DNA of 64,000 nucleotides, from assembly GCF_032193765.1 (NCBI RefSeq), contig NZ_JAVBIJ010000001.1, positions 3,658,001 through 3,722,000 of the forward strand, in the 5' to 3' direction. The notes under the pieces are model-generated. The model searched no databases. It was given only the letters and a program-made list of their open reading frames with translations, and was not told where the DNA came from. Positions 54,728 through 63,513 of the stretch are shown here, piece after piece. The translations under genes were made by a program, and so were the position numbers. This DNA comes from Rhodoferax potami (GTDB lineage Bacteria; Pseudomonadota; Gammaproteobacteria; Burkholderiales; Burkholderiaceae_C). Position 1 is the first letter of the stretch; each line of letters begins with the position of its first letter.

Positions 54728-55663
54728 ATGGACAAGCTCAAGCAACTCGAATCCTTCGTCTCTGTCGCTACCCGTGGCAGCCTGACCGCCGCCGCCAATG
54801 CCGAAGGCGTGGCCCCCGCCATCATGGGCCGTCGGCTTGACGCGCTGGAGGAGCGCCTGGGCGTGAAGTTGCTGATCCGCACCACCCGTCGCATCACGCT
54901 CACGCACGAGGGCAGTGCGTTTTTGGAAGACTGCCAGCGCATCATCGCGGACGTGACTAACGCCGAGGCCAGCGTGAGCGCCGGTGGCGTGAAGGCGGCG
55001 GGCCATTTGCGCATCACGGCGCCGGCGGGTTTCGGCCGTCGCCATGTCGCGCCGCTGGTGCCCAAGTTCCGCGAGTTGCACCCGGATGTGACGATCTCCC
55101 TCAACTTGAGTGACCGCGTGGTGGACATTGCCGGCGAGGGCTTTGACTGCGCAGTGCGTGTAGGCGACATGCCCGATTCGTCCCTCGTGAGCGTGCGCAT
55201 GGCCGATAACCGCCGCCTGTGCGTGGCCACGCCGGCCTACCTCAAGCGCCACGGCACGCCCAAAACGCCAGCCGATTTGAGTCGCTTCCATTGCCTCACG
55301 TTGTCCAGCGACGCATCTCAAACCCGGGGCTGGGCTTTCAAGTTGCCTGCGGTCAAAGGCGAGCGTGCTGATGCGGGTGAGGTGATTTACCTAAAGCCCG
55401 CCGGCCCGCTGGACTGCAGCGATGGGCAGGTGTTGCACGACTGGTGCCTGGGTGGCTACGGCATCGCGTGGCGCAGCACTTGGGAGGTGGAAAACGAAAT
55501 CGCCGCAGGCCGTTTGGTCGCGGTGCTGGAAGACTATGCCGCTCCGCCCAACGGCATTTACGCCGTCTTCCCCCAACGCAAACACATGCCCTTGCGAGTG
55601 CGCTTGTGGATCGATTTCATCAAGGAGCGTTACAGCGCGCCGGGATATTGGAACAAGGCTTGA
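54728..55663 (+). CDS. LysR family transcriptional regulator
   Basis: The 311-residue regulator has an N-terminal HTH (LKQLESFVSVATRGSLTAAA, LDALEERLGVKLLIRTTRR) and a ligand-binding domain of the CrgA/DsdC-like group (ITAPAGFGRRHVAPLVPKFR, VDIAGEGFDCAVRVGDMPDS). The ATG at 54728 is used; GTG at 54725 is one codon earlier. It is separated from the CoA-transferase by the repeat elements above; the same orientation makes regulation of that gene plausible but unproven. A terminator follows at 55741. Confidence 0.92.
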   Translation: MDKLKQLESFVSVATRGSLTAAANAEGVAPAIMGRRLDALEERLGVKLLIRTTRRITLTHEGSAFLEDCQRIIADVTNAEASVSAGGVKAAGHLRITAPAGFGRRHVAPLVPKFRELHPDVTISLNLSDRVVDIAGEGFDCAVRVGDMPDSSLVSVRMADNRRLCVATPAYLKRHGTPKTPADLSRFHCLTLSSDASQTRGWAFKLPAVKGERADAGEVIYLKPAGPLDCSDGQVLHDWCLGGYGIAWRSTWEVENEIAAGRLVAVLEDYAAPPNGIYAVFPQRKHMPLRVRLWIDFIKERYSAPGYWNKA

Positions 55664-55676
55664 GAGAGATTATTTT

Positions 55677-55740
55677 GCTACTGATTTGATAGCTGCTTGC
55701 GCATATTCCACGAGCGCTACTAGCCCAAAATAGCAAAAAT
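55677..55740 (+). repeat. Dispersed repeat, non-coding copy E (after LysR gene)
   Basis: It reads GCTACTGATTTGATAGC, TGCTTGCGCATATTCC, ACGAGCGCTACTAGCC, then CAAAATAGCAAAAAT. It begins 13 bases after the LysR stop and ends directly before the terminator hairpin. This copy is the most complete non-coding example and serves as the reference for the family. Confidence 0.8.
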
Positions 55741-55769
55741 CCGGTCTACTTGGGTAGAGCCGGCTTTTT
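55741..55769 (+). terminator. Terminator after LysR gene
   Basis: CCGGTCTAC (55741-55749) pairs with GTAGA and CCGG (55754-55763, one bulged G) around a TTGG loop, followed by CTTTTTC. It is placed directly after the dispersed repeat and about 78 bases after the LysR stop. Confidence 0.7.
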
Positions 55770-55788
55770 CATGGGCGGGACGGGCGAA

Positions 55789-56085
55789 TTACTGGGTGTC
55801 GTCTTCCGAAGGCACGTCAAACGGATCGTCCAGGCTATCGCTTTCCATCATGGCGATCTCAGCGCACTGCACGCCATTGAGCTGGTGGCGGTAGGCCAGA
55901 AAAGCGTGGCGGGCATTGGCTTCGTCGTCGCCTTCGTCATCGGCTGCGGCAGCGGCCAGATGGTGTTTGGCGGCGGCCTGGAAGTGGTGGGCAGCCATGC
56001 GGTGGTAGTCGCCGATGGTCTCAAAATCTTCGTCCACCAGATCGTCTGCCACGGTCTCGGCCACGGGGGAAGTGTCTTGGGTCAT
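55789..56085 (-). CDS. Small acidic hypothetical protein
   Basis: I do not recognise this 98-residue protein. It is strongly acidic at both ends (ETVADDLVDEDFE; SDSLDDPFDVPSEDD) with a His/Ala-rich central segment (YHRMAAHHFQAAAKHHLAAA) that could form a helix, and a HAFLAYRHQLNGVQCAEIAM stretch. No signal peptide is visible. It lies on the minus strand between LysR and the DUF1501 gene. Codon use fits a real gene, but small size leaves some doubt. Confidence 0.6.
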   Translation of the reverse strand: MTQDTSPVAETVADDLVDEDFETIGDYHRMAAHHFQAAAKHHLAAAAADDEGDDEANARHAFLAYRHQLNGVQCAEIAMMESDSLDDPFDVPSEDDTQ

Positions 56086-56194
56086 TCAGGGCTCGCTTTT
56101 TTGTGAAACACGGCAACATGCCGCCTGCACAGATTGCGCCCTCACCGTGAACCCTGTGTGACAGGCGCGCGAGTCTTTTGCGACGCGCCGCCGT

Positions 56195-57421
56195 TTAGAC
56201 CAGACCCCAGTCGCGTGCGCCCTTGAACCCGGGGAACACGTTGCTGAGCTGGCTGTCGCTCAGGCCCCACTGGCGTTTAAATATGCCGCCCAACACGCTG
56301 CGGTATTCATTCAACACCGCGTAGTCGCGGTTCTGGAACAGGGTGGCCGCCGACATCTGCACCTGCTCGCCGACCACTTGCTTGCCGCGCACCGCGCCGC
56401 CCAGCACCCACATCACACTGCCGTGGCCGTGATCCGTGCCGCGGTTGCCGTTTTGGCGGAAGGTGCGGCCGAACTCGCTCATGACCACCACCACGGTGTT
56501 GCGCCATGCGCTGCCCATTTCTTGCGAAAAAGCGGCTAGGCCTTGGCCCAATTCATCGAGTCGGTTAGCCAGATAGCCGGTTGCGCCGCCCTGGGCTACG
56601 TGGGTGTCCCAGCCGCCCACATCTACAAAACCCAGTGCGTATTGCTCGCGCATCAGGCGGGCGATGCGGCGGGCTTCCAGCTCAAAGCCCTTGGCGGTGA
56701 TGGCGCCGCGGCTGGCGGCATCCATCTCGGCCGACATTTCGCGCATCACTTGTTCACGCACCGCAAAGCCGCTTTGCACCGTGCCCTCCAGGGCAGTGCC
56801 CTGATACATGGCTGCAATGATGCGGCTCTGGCGCGTGTCCACCGATGGCTTGCTTAGGTTGCGCAAGCTGGTGTTCGGAACGCGCAGTTCGCCTTGCAGC
56901 GCAATCGGCAGTTGGTCGGTAAACGCCATGGGGGCGGGGCTGGTAACAGCGGGGCGCCCTTGGAGCTGGGTGGCCAGCCGGTTCAGAAAGCCCGAGCCAT
57001 AGGCGGTGCTGCTGTGGTTTTGCTGGCCTAGCTCGATGCTGTCTTGCGTTTCGAAGTGGCTGCGCGACAGGTTATCGGTGCCGCTGTACGGCACAAAGGC
57101 GAGTTCGCCTTGTTGGTAGAGCGGGTAAAGGGTGTCCCGCAGAGCCGGGTGCAGCCCCCAGTCGGCGGTGAGGGGCAGGGCGCTCGTCAGGTCGGCGTCG
57201 GGTTTGGCGATGGCGATGTCAGGCCGTACCTCGTAATAAAAGCTGCTGCTCACCGGGGGGAGCAGGCTGGCCGCATCCATGCCGCCGCGCAAAAACACCA
57301 TCAAAAACCGGGGTGCCCCGGTGGTCGGGCCTGTGGCCGCGTGCAGCTGCACCCCGGGCAGGCTCAGGGCAGCTGCCGCACTGGTGTGCAGCGCGGTGTG
57401 CAGAAATTGGCGTCGTTGCAT
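56195..57421 (-). CDS. DUF1501 domain-containing protein
   Basis: The 408-residue protein begins MQRRQFLHTALHTSAAAALS, a twin-arginine-type signal, and contains DUF1501 features: FLMVFLRGGMDAASLLPP, VPYSGTDNLSRSHFETQDSI, DVGGWDTHVAQGGATGYLA, VVVVMSEFGRTFRQNGNRGT and DHGHGSVMWVLGG. This family resembles alkaline-phosphatase-fold (sulfatase-like) proteins but its reaction is not established. It occurs with DUF1800 partners throughout proteobacteria. The ATG at 57421 gives the signal peptide. 69 bases separate it from the DUF1800 gene upstream. Confidence 0.9.
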   Translation of the reverse strand: MQRRQFLHTALHTSAAAALSLPGVQLHAATGPTTGAPRFLMVFLRGGMDAASLLPPVSSSFYYEVRPDIAIAKPDADLTSALPLTADWGLHPALRDTLYPLYQQGELAFVPYSGTDNLSRSHFETQDSIELGQQNHSSTAYGSGFLNRLATQLQGRPAVTSPAPMAFTDQLPIALQGELRVPNTSLRNLSKPSVDTRQSRIIAAMYQGTALEGTVQSGFAVREQVMREMSAEMDAASRGAITAKGFELEARRIARLMREQYALGFVDVGGWDTHVAQGGATGYLANRLDELGQGLAAFSQEMGSAWRNTVVVVMSEFGRTFRQNGNRGTDHGHGSVMWVLGGAVRGKQVVGEQVQMSAATLFQNRDYAVLNEYRSVLGGIFKRQWGLSDSQLSNVFPGFKGARDWGLV

Positions 57422-57490
57422 GGCACGGGCTCCTGAAGCGGGGTGTGTGGCGGTTGGGGCCGAAGTCTGGGGGGCAAGTGCGCTCGAGGG

Positions 57491-59050
57491 CTAGCGGCGC
57501 ATGGACTCCGGGGCGGCCAGCAGGAAGGTGTTCCACTCCTGCGGCGAGTTGGCCTGGTCGAGCGCTGCGCGGGTGGCGCTGCTCAGGCCGTTTTGGATGG
57601 CCTGGTAATACAGTGCATTGGCCAGCTGGGGGAATGCGGCTTTTTCGGTCGCTTGCGGGCCGTCGGTTTTGAATAGGCCCGCGCTACCGGAGCCAATGGC
57701 CTTGGCAATTTCAAACCGGGTGGTGAGCTGGCCGGTACTGTCCCACGCGCTGGCGACCAGGGGGTAGCCGTCAGGCGTTTGGCGGCCGTAGAGCGGCTGC
57801 CCCATGCGGTTGATCCAGTTCAACACCGGGCCAACGTTGAGCACCGCTTTGTCGTCATACGCCAGTCGTACCGAGGACAGCACATAGCGCATCGGGTCTT
57901 TGAACTTGGTGGGGCGGGCGTTGGTAAATTCCGGCGCGGTGAACAGTGTTTCCAGCACACGAGCGATCTGGCCATCGGTCGCTCGCCAAGTGGCAGCCAT
58001 GCGGTCCACAAGGGCCTGGGGCGGGGTGTCAGACAGCCAGAAGGTCGCTAGCTTGCGGCTCACGAACCGGGCCGTCGCCGGGTGGCGTGTCAGCAGGTCC
58101 AGCGCTTGCTCTATTTCGGCCAGACCCTCGCCGGTAATGGCTTGGCCCAGCAGGGCTTTGGGCCCGGTGTCATGCCGCTGGGGATTGAATTCAAAAATGC
58201 CCTTGCGCACATACAGGCGGTTTAACTCTTTGCGCAGGTTGGGGTTGCTGCTGTTCATGTTGACGCCCAGCCCGGTGAGCACGCGGGCCAGTTCTTGGAC
58301 GTCTTTCTGGGTGTAGCCGCCATCCACCCCCAGGGTGTGCAGCTCCATCAGCTCGCGGGCAAAGTTTTCGTTGATGCGGCCGGCGGCATTTTGGTCGTTG
58401 TCCAGATACCGCAGCATCGCCGGGTGGTAGCTCACCGCGCCGAGCAGATCGCGGAAGCGCCCGAGGGCGTGCGGCCGCAGGGCGCTGTCTTCATAGTCGC
58501 CCAGCATCGCCCGCAGGTTGTGCTTGCTGAGGTGCACATTGAAGTGGTTCAGCCAGAACCATGTCATTTGCTCTTGCACCTGCGCCGGGCTGTAGAGCGC
58601 TCGCAGCACATGGCGGGTGGCGGCTTCGCGGGCGAGGCGGTTGAGCTCTTGCTGGTAGGCCTGCTGGGCGGCTTTTTTGGCTACGTCGTCCCGCAGTGCA
58701 TCGGCGTCTTTGCGCTGCTTTTCCATCGTGGCCACCAGATCGGTCAAGCCGGTCTGGCTGATGGTCATGGCGCTGACGGTGGCCTGTGCGCTCTCGGGCA
58801 AGCTGGCGCCTTGTGGCTGGAGTTGCTGCTGCAGCCAGCGCGCGCTGCCCTGTTGTTCCACTACCCGCGCGGTGGAGGTGTTGGCCCCCCAGGTGATGCG
58901 GTTCAGCCATTCATAACGAGCCTGCGCCGTGGGGGCCGGCCCGTCGGCCACACCGCCCGATGGCAGGGGTGCGCAGCCGCTTAGAAAGAGCAGGGCAACA
59001 CACAAGCCCCACAGGGGCGCGAAGCGAAGGAGTCGGGTGTCAGAGCGCAT
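57491..59050 (-). CDS. DUF1800 domain-containing lipoprotein
   Basis: The 519-residue protein has a lipoprotein signal (PLWGLCVALLFLSGC, lipobox LSGC) and a DUF1800 domain: LNRITWGANTSTARVVEQ, WFWLNHFNVHLSKHNLRAML, AGRINENFARELMELHTLGV and ARVLTGLGVN. DUF1800 pairs with DUF1501 in a widespread but uncharacterised secreted system. The ATG at 59050 gives the lipobox in the right place. The gene follows proC on the same strand. Confidence 0.9.
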   Translation of the reverse strand: MRSDTRLLRFAPLWGLCVALLFLSGCAPLPSGGVADGPAPTAQARYEWLNRITWGANTSTARVVEQQGSARWLQQQLQPQGASLPESAQATVSAMTISQTGLTDLVATMEKQRKDADALRDDVAKKAAQQAYQQELNRLAREAATRHVLRALYSPAQVQEQMTWFWLNHFNVHLSKHNLRAMLGDYEDSALRPHALGRFRDLLGAVSYHPAMLRYLDNDQNAAGRINENFARELMELHTLGVDGGYTQKDVQELARVLTGLGVNMNSSNPNLRKELNRLYVRKGIFEFNPQRHDTGPKALLGQAITGEGLAEIEQALDLLTRHPATARFVSRKLATFWLSDTPPQALVDRMAATWRATDGQIARVLETLFTAPEFTNARPTKFKDPMRYVLSSVRLAYDDKAVLNVGPVLNWINRMGQPLYGRQTPDGYPLVASAWDSTGQLTTRFEIAKAIGSGSAGLFKTDGPQATEKAAFPQLANALYYQAIQNGLSSATRAALDQANSPQEWNTFLLAAPESMRR

Positions 59051-59109
59051 GCGCCACATCGTAGCGGCGCGGCCCCGGCTTCACCAACTGTTACATCGAC
59101 AGGCGGCCC

Positions 59110-59925
59110 TTAGGCCTTGCCGAACTCCGCACCGAGCTCGCCGGCACGGTGGTGCGCAGCAAACAGGGCTTGGGCAAACAGGTCTTTGATGCCGCTCTCA
59201 TCCATGCTGGTGATCGCCGCATAGGTGGTGCCGCCTTTGGAGGTGACTTTTGCGCGCAGGCTCTCAGGTGCTTCAGCGGAGGCGCGTGCCAGTTCGCCCG
59301 CGCCGATAAAGGTGGCCACGGCCAGTTGGTACGCCTGGTCCCTGTCGAGCCCCATGCGGACCCCCGCATCGGTCATGGCTTCCATGAAATAAAACATATA
59401 GGCCGGCCCGGAGCCGCTGAGGGCGGTGACCGCATCGAGCTGCGCTTCCGCCGTGAGCCAGACCGTGGCGCCGGTGGTCGCGATTACCTCGTTAGCCCAG
59501 TCTTTGTCTGCCTGAGTGACACCCGGGCGGCCAAAGAGAGCCGTGATTCCTTTGCCGATCAGCGCCGGTGTATTAGGCATGGTGCGGATGATGCGCTCGC
59601 TGCCCAGCCAGGTGGCAATGCTGTCAGTGGTGATGCCGGCTGCCACACTCAGGTGGAGGGCTGTGCGGTTGTGGCTGCTCACTGCTGCGGCGGCCTCTTT
59701 AAAGGTCTGGGGTTTGACCGCCCAGACGATCAGGTCTGCGCTGGCCAAAAAGGCGCCGGCTTCGGGCTGCGGCTGCAGGCCGAAATCGGTTGCCAGCCGG
59801 CTGCGGGCCTCTGCCCAGGGTTCCACCACATCAATATCTGCGACCGAAAACCCTTGGCGGAGCAGCCCGCCGATGATGGCGCTGGCCATATTGCCGCCGC
59901 CGATGAATGCAATGCGCTTGCCCAT
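59110..59925 (-). CDS. proC: Pyrroline-5-carboxylate reductase
   Basis: ProC reduces pyrroline-5-carboxylate to proline with NAD(P)H, the last step of proline biosynthesis (proA is at 14.7 kb). The 271-residue protein has IAFIGGGNMASAIIGGLL, VWAVKPQTF, RTMPNTPALIGKGITALFG, and the C-terminal signature AVTALSGSGPAYMFYFMEAM with VTSKGGTTYAAI. The ATG at 59925 is chosen over an upstream extension. It follows glpK by 38 bases on the same strand. Confidence 0.95.
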   Translation of the reverse strand: MGKRIAFIGGGNMASAIIGGLLRQGFSVADIDVVEPWAEARSRLATDFGLQPQPEAGAFLASADLIVWAVKPQTFKEAAAAVSSHNRTALHLSVAAGITTDSIATWLGSERIIRTMPNTPALIGKGITALFGRPGVTQADKDWANEVIATTGATVWLTAEAQLDAVTALSGSGPAYMFYFMEAMTDAGVRMGLDRDQAYQLAVATFIGAGELARASAEAPESLRAKVTSKGGTTYAAITSMDESGIKDLFAQALFAAHHRAGELGAEFGKA

Positions 59926-59963
59926 GCTGAGTCCTGTGCGTTGAAAAGTCAGAGCGCCCGAGT

Positions 59964-61454
59964 TTAGAGGGTGGTCTGGCGCACAGCGTGCTCCCAGCGC
60001 TCCATCAGCTCCTTGGCGCGTGCGGGCGGCAGGGTGGGGAGGAAGCGGCGCTCGGCCTTCCACAGCTGGGTCAGCTCGTCGGTATTGCTGTACACACCCG
60101 TGGTCAGTCCGGCCAGGTAGGCGGCCCCTAGGGCTGTGGTTTCGGTCACCGCAGGGCGCACCACCGGAATGCCCAAAAGGTCTGCCTGGAATTGCATCAG
60201 CAAGTCATTGACACACGCGCCCCCATCCACCCGCAGCTCTGACACTGCCGCAGCGCCCGCACTGACGGCATCGCGGCTCATGGCCTGCAAGAGTGCCGCG
60301 CTTTGGAATGCTATGCTTTCGAGAGCAGCCCGCGCAATGTGGGCAAGGGTAGAGCCCCGGGTAAGGCCTGTAATCGAGCCCCGTGCATCAGGCTTCCAAT
60401 ACGGTGCGCCCAGGCCGGTGAAGGCGGGCACCACAATCACGCCGCCTGAGTCGGGCACGCTTTGCGCCAGGCTTTGCACTTCGCCGCTGCCCTGGATGGC
60501 ATGCAGCCCGTCACGTAGCCACTGCACCACGGCTCCCCCTACGAACACGCTGCCTTCGAGCGCGTATTGGGGCTGGGTGTTGGCTTGGGCTGCACTGGTG
60601 GTGATGAGTCCGTTGCGCGAGGTCTGGAAGGTGCTGCCGGTGTGCATGAGCATGAAGCAGCCGGTGCCATAGGTGTTTTTGACCATACCGGCTTTGAAGC
60701 AGGCTTGGCCGAACAGCGCACTTTGCTGGTCACCCGCCACGCCACCGATCGGAATCGCATGGCCGAAGAGGCTGGGCACGACTTCCCCAAACAAAGAGGC
60801 CGAGGGTTGCACCGCGGGCATCAGGCTGGCCGGAATGTCGAGCGCTGCCAGCAAGTCGTCGTCCCACAGATTGGTGTGCACATTGAAGAGCATGGTGCGG
60901 GAGGCGTTACTCACGTCCGTCACATGGACACGGCCCTCGGTCAGCTGCCAGATCAGCCAGCTGTCGATGGTGCCGAAGGCGAGCTCTCCGTGGGCGGCTT
61001 GGGCGCGTGCGCCGGGCACGTTGTCCAGAATCCACTTGAGCTTGGTGCCTGAGAAATAGGCATCCACCAGCAGCCCGGTTTTGGTTTGGATGGTGTCGGC
61101 CAGCCCGCGCTCGCGCAAGTCGGCACAGGTGGGTTCTGCCCGCCGGTCCTGCCAGACGATGGCATGGTGGATGGGGATACCTGTTTTGCGATTCCACACA
61201 ACCGTCGTCTCGCGCTGGTTGGTAATCCCGATGGCCTTGACCTGCGCGGCGGTAATGCCGGCTTTGGCCAGTGCTTCGCGTGCTGTGGCGAGCTGGATGC
61301 GCCAGATCTCTTGGGCGTCGTGTTCGACCCAGCCGGGCTGGGGGTAGATTTGTTGCAGCTCCAACTGGGCCATCGCCACGGTTTGGCCCGCCTCGTCAAA
61401 CACGATGCTGCGGGAGCTGGAGGTGCCTTGGTCAAGCGCGAGGATGTAGGTCAT
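59964..61454 (-). CDS. glpK: Glycerol kinase
   Basis: GlpK phosphorylates glycerol to glycerol 3-phosphate. The 496-residue FGGY-family kinase begins [20 protein letters not shown] and has [71 protein letters not shown] and [20 protein letters not shown]. Glycerol enters through the glpST-encoded transporter (divergent), and glpR controls expression. ATG at 61454. Confidence 0.97.
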   Translation of the reverse strand: MTYILALDQGTSSSRSIVFDEAGQTVAMAQLELQQIYPQPGWVEHDAQEIWRIQLATAREALAKAGITAAQVKAIGITNQRETTVVWNRKTGIPIHHAIVWQDRRAEPTCADLRERGLADTIQTKTGLLVDAYFSGTKLKWILDNVPGARAQAAHGELAFGTIDSWLIWQLTEGRVHVTDVSNASRTMLFNVHTNLWDDDLLAALDIPASLMPAVQPSASLFGEVVPSLFGHAIPIGGVAGDQQSALFGQACFKAGMVKNTYGTGCFMLMHTGSTFQTSRNGLITTSAAQANTQPQYALEGSVFVGGAVVQWLRDGLHAIQGSGEVQSLAQSVPDSGGVIVVPAFTGLGAPYWKPDARGSITGLTRGSTLAHIARAALESIAFQSAALLQAMSRDAVSAGAAAVSELRVDGGACVNDLLMQFQADLLGIPVVRPAVTETTALGAAYLAGLTTGVYSNTDELTQLWKAERRFLPTLPPARAKELMERWEHAVRQTTL

Positions 61455-61511
61455 AGGCGTAGGGTCAGAAAAGGTGGGTGTGCGGCAAAGCGCGTCGCTG
61501 TGGCGGTGGGC

Positions 61512-62279
61512 TCAGGCCTGAGCCACGTCGAGTCGTACTTGTGCTTCTTCGAGTAACGCAGGAAACGGTGCCGGTGGCTGTGCGTCGGTGAACAGTCGGT
61601 CAATTTGCGACAGCGTGGCGACTTCGACCATGGCGGGGCGGTTGAATTTGCTGATGTCAGCAGCAAGCCAGACCTCGCGGGCGTGGGAGATGATGGTTTG
61701 TGCCACCTTGACCTCGCGGTAGTCGTAGTCCCGCAGGGTGCCGTCAGACTCAATACCGGAAATGCCAATCAGCGCCAAATCCACCTTGAATTGGCGGATG
61801 AAATCCACTGCGGCTTCGCCCACGATGCCCTGGTCCCGGCCGCGCACCACGCCACCGACCACGATGACTTCGCAGCGCGGATTGGTGCTCAGGATGCTGG
61901 CCACATTCAGGTTGTTGGTAATGACCCGTAAGCCGGTGTGGTGCAGCAGGGCGCGGGCCACCGCCTCGGTGGTGGTTCCGATGTTCAGGATCAGGGAGCA
62001 GTCGTTGGGAACGGCTTGCGCCACTTGGCGGGCAATGCGCTGCTTGCCATCGGCGTTGAGGCTTTCGCGCTGTTGGTGGGCCAGGTTTTCGGTCGTGGAG
62101 CTCGGCACCCGGACGCCGCCATGAAAGCGGGCCAGCAAGCCTTCGTCTGCCAGGCGCTGTACGTCGCGGCGCACGGTTTGCAGTGTGACGCCCAGCGTGT
62201 CTGCCAATTCATCGACCGCCACCGTGCCTTTGGCCTGGACGACGGAGAGCAGTGTGAGTTGTCGGGGATTTGGATTCAT
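61512..62279 (-). CDS. glpR: DeoR-family glycerol-3-phosphate regulator GlpR
   Basis: The 255-residue protein has the DeoR HTH (LTLLSVVQAKGTVAVDELAD, LGVTLQTVRRDVQRLADEGL) and a C-terminal sugar-phosphate-binding domain (CSLILNIGTTTEAVARALL, TNNLNVASILSTN, VVGGVVRGRDQGIVGEAAVD, LIGISGIESDGTLRDYDYRE). Its position between glpK and the divergent glpST operon identifies it as the glycerol regulator. ATG at 62279. Confidence 0.92.
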   Translation of the reverse strand: MNPNPRQLTLLSVVQAKGTVAVDELADTLGVTLQTVRRDVQRLADEGLLARFHGGVRVPSSTTENLAHQQRESLNADGKQRIARQVAQAVPNDCSLILNIGTTTEAVARALLHHTGLRVITNNLNVASILSTNPRCEVIVVGGVVRGRDQGIVGEAAVDFIRQFKVDLALIGISGIESDGTLRDYDYREVKVAQTIISHAREVWLAADISKFNRPAMVEVATLSQIDRLFTDAQPPAPFPALLEEAQVRLDVAQA

Positions 62280-62319
62280 GCGTATTTGTACCCCCAAAGC
62301 TTGTAGGCGCCCAGACTAT

Positions 62320-62375
62320 AAAACGAATCAAAAGGAATTATTTCAGGGTAATCACCAAGAAAAAACGAATCAAAA
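62320..62375. promoter_or_regulatory. Direct-repeat operator region between glpR and glpS
   Basis: The identical 14-mer AAAACGAATCAAAA occurs at 62320-62333 and 62362-62375, exactly 42 bases apart (about four helical turns), and a third AAAACGAAC half site overlaps the second at 62372. The 159-base region 62280-62438 is A/T-rich and contains the divergent promoters. The repeats are strong candidates for GlpR binding on one face of the helix. Confidence 0.6.
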
Positions 62376-62438
62376 CGAACAATAATTTGCAAATTCGAAA
62401 ATCTACGGATTCGCAATGCAACAAAAAAAGGTGGCGTG

Positions 62439-63512
62439 ATGCAATTGAATCTCGAAAGCATCAGCAAGAAAGTCGGTCCGCAAACCTGGCTGTATGACAT
62501 GACGCTGGCTCCACGCAGTGGTGCAGTGACGGTGCTGTTGGGTGCGACGCAAGCGGGCAAAACCAGTTTGATGCGCATCATGGCTGGCTTGGATGTGCCC
62601 ACAGCCGGCACCGTGCGTGTAGACGGTGCGGATGTCACCGGCATGCCCGTGCGGGAGCGCAATGTGGCCATGGTCTACCAGCAATTTATCAACTACCCCT
62701 CGCTCAAGGTGCGCGACAACATCGCCTCGCCTCTGAAGCTGCGCGGCGAGAAAAACATCGATCAGCGCGTCCGCGAGTTGGCAGAGAAGCTGCACATCGA
62801 GATGTTTCTGGACCGCTATCCGGCAGAGCTCTCGGGTGGGCAGCAGCAACGCGTCGCCTTGGCCCGGGCACTGGCCAAGGGTGCGCCCTTGATGTTGCTC
62901 GATGAGCCTTTGGTGAACCTGGACTACAAGCTGCGTGAAGAGCTCCGCGATGAATTGACCGCTTTGTTTGCCGCAGGGGACTCCACAGTGATTTATGCGA
63001 CCACTGAGCCCGGCGAAGCCCTCTTGCTGGGCGGCTACACCGCGGTGCTGGATCAAGGTGAGTTGCTGCAATACGGGCCCACGGCAGAGGTGTTTCACGC
63101 ACCGTGCTCGATCCGGGTGGCTCGTGCCTTTAGTGACCCGCCCATGAACTTGCTGGCGGCGCAGCCGGCAACTGGCGGTGTGCAACTCACTGGAGGCGCG
63201 CTGATCCCGATGGCCTTGCCGGCCGTGGCGCCACAAGCCCTCACGGTGGGCATGCGTGCCAGCGCACTGCGGGTGCACTGGATGGATGGTGACATTGCCT
63301 TGGCCGGGCAAGTGGAGTTAGCAGAGATTTCGGGCACAGACACCTTTGTGCATTTCGAGACCCCGGTGGGGGAGCTGGTCGCGCAGCTGACGGGTGTGCA
63401 TCACTTCGACCTCGGTCAAGCGGTCACTTTTTATTTCAACCCGGCGCAGGTCTATGTGTTTGATGCACAAGGCTTGTTGTTGATGGCCCCGGTGCGCGGC
63501 AAAGGACGTTGA
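62439..63512 (+). CDS. glpS: Glycerol ABC transporter ATP-binding protein GlpS
   Basis: The 357-residue ATPase has Walker A LLGATQAGKTS, signature LSGGQQQRVALARALAKGAP, Walker B LMLLDEPLVNLDYKLREEL and a regulatory C-terminal domain (about 240-350). It corresponds to GlpS of the glpSTPQV glycerol importer known from Rhizobium and Variovorax. The ATG at 62439 is preceded by AAAGGTGGC; GTG one codon earlier is an alternative. The next ATPase gene starts after one base. Confidence 0.88.
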   Translation: MQLNLESISKKVGPQTWLYDMTLAPRSGAVTVLLGATQAGKTSLMRIMAGLDVPTAGTVRVDGADVTGMPVRERNVAMVYQQFINYPSLKVRDNIASPLKLRGEKNIDQRVRELAEKLHIEMFLDRYPAELSGGQQQRVALARALAKGAPLMLLDEPLVNLDYKLREELRDELTALFAAGDSTVIYATTEPGEALLLGGYTAVLDQGELLQYGPTAEVFHAPCSIRVARAFSDPPMNLLAAQPATGGVQLTGGALIPMALPAVAPQALTVGMRASALRVHWMDGDIALAGQVELAEISGTDTFVHFETPVGELVAQLTGVHHFDLGQAVTFYFNPAQVYVFDAQGLLLMAPVRGKGR

Positions 63513-63513
63513 T

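Noticed and set aside
60300..60360. Stretch in glpK with GCTATG and CGCGCAATG, considered as another repeat copy.
   Set aside because: The order and spacing do not match and the encoded residues are conserved glycerol kinase sequence.
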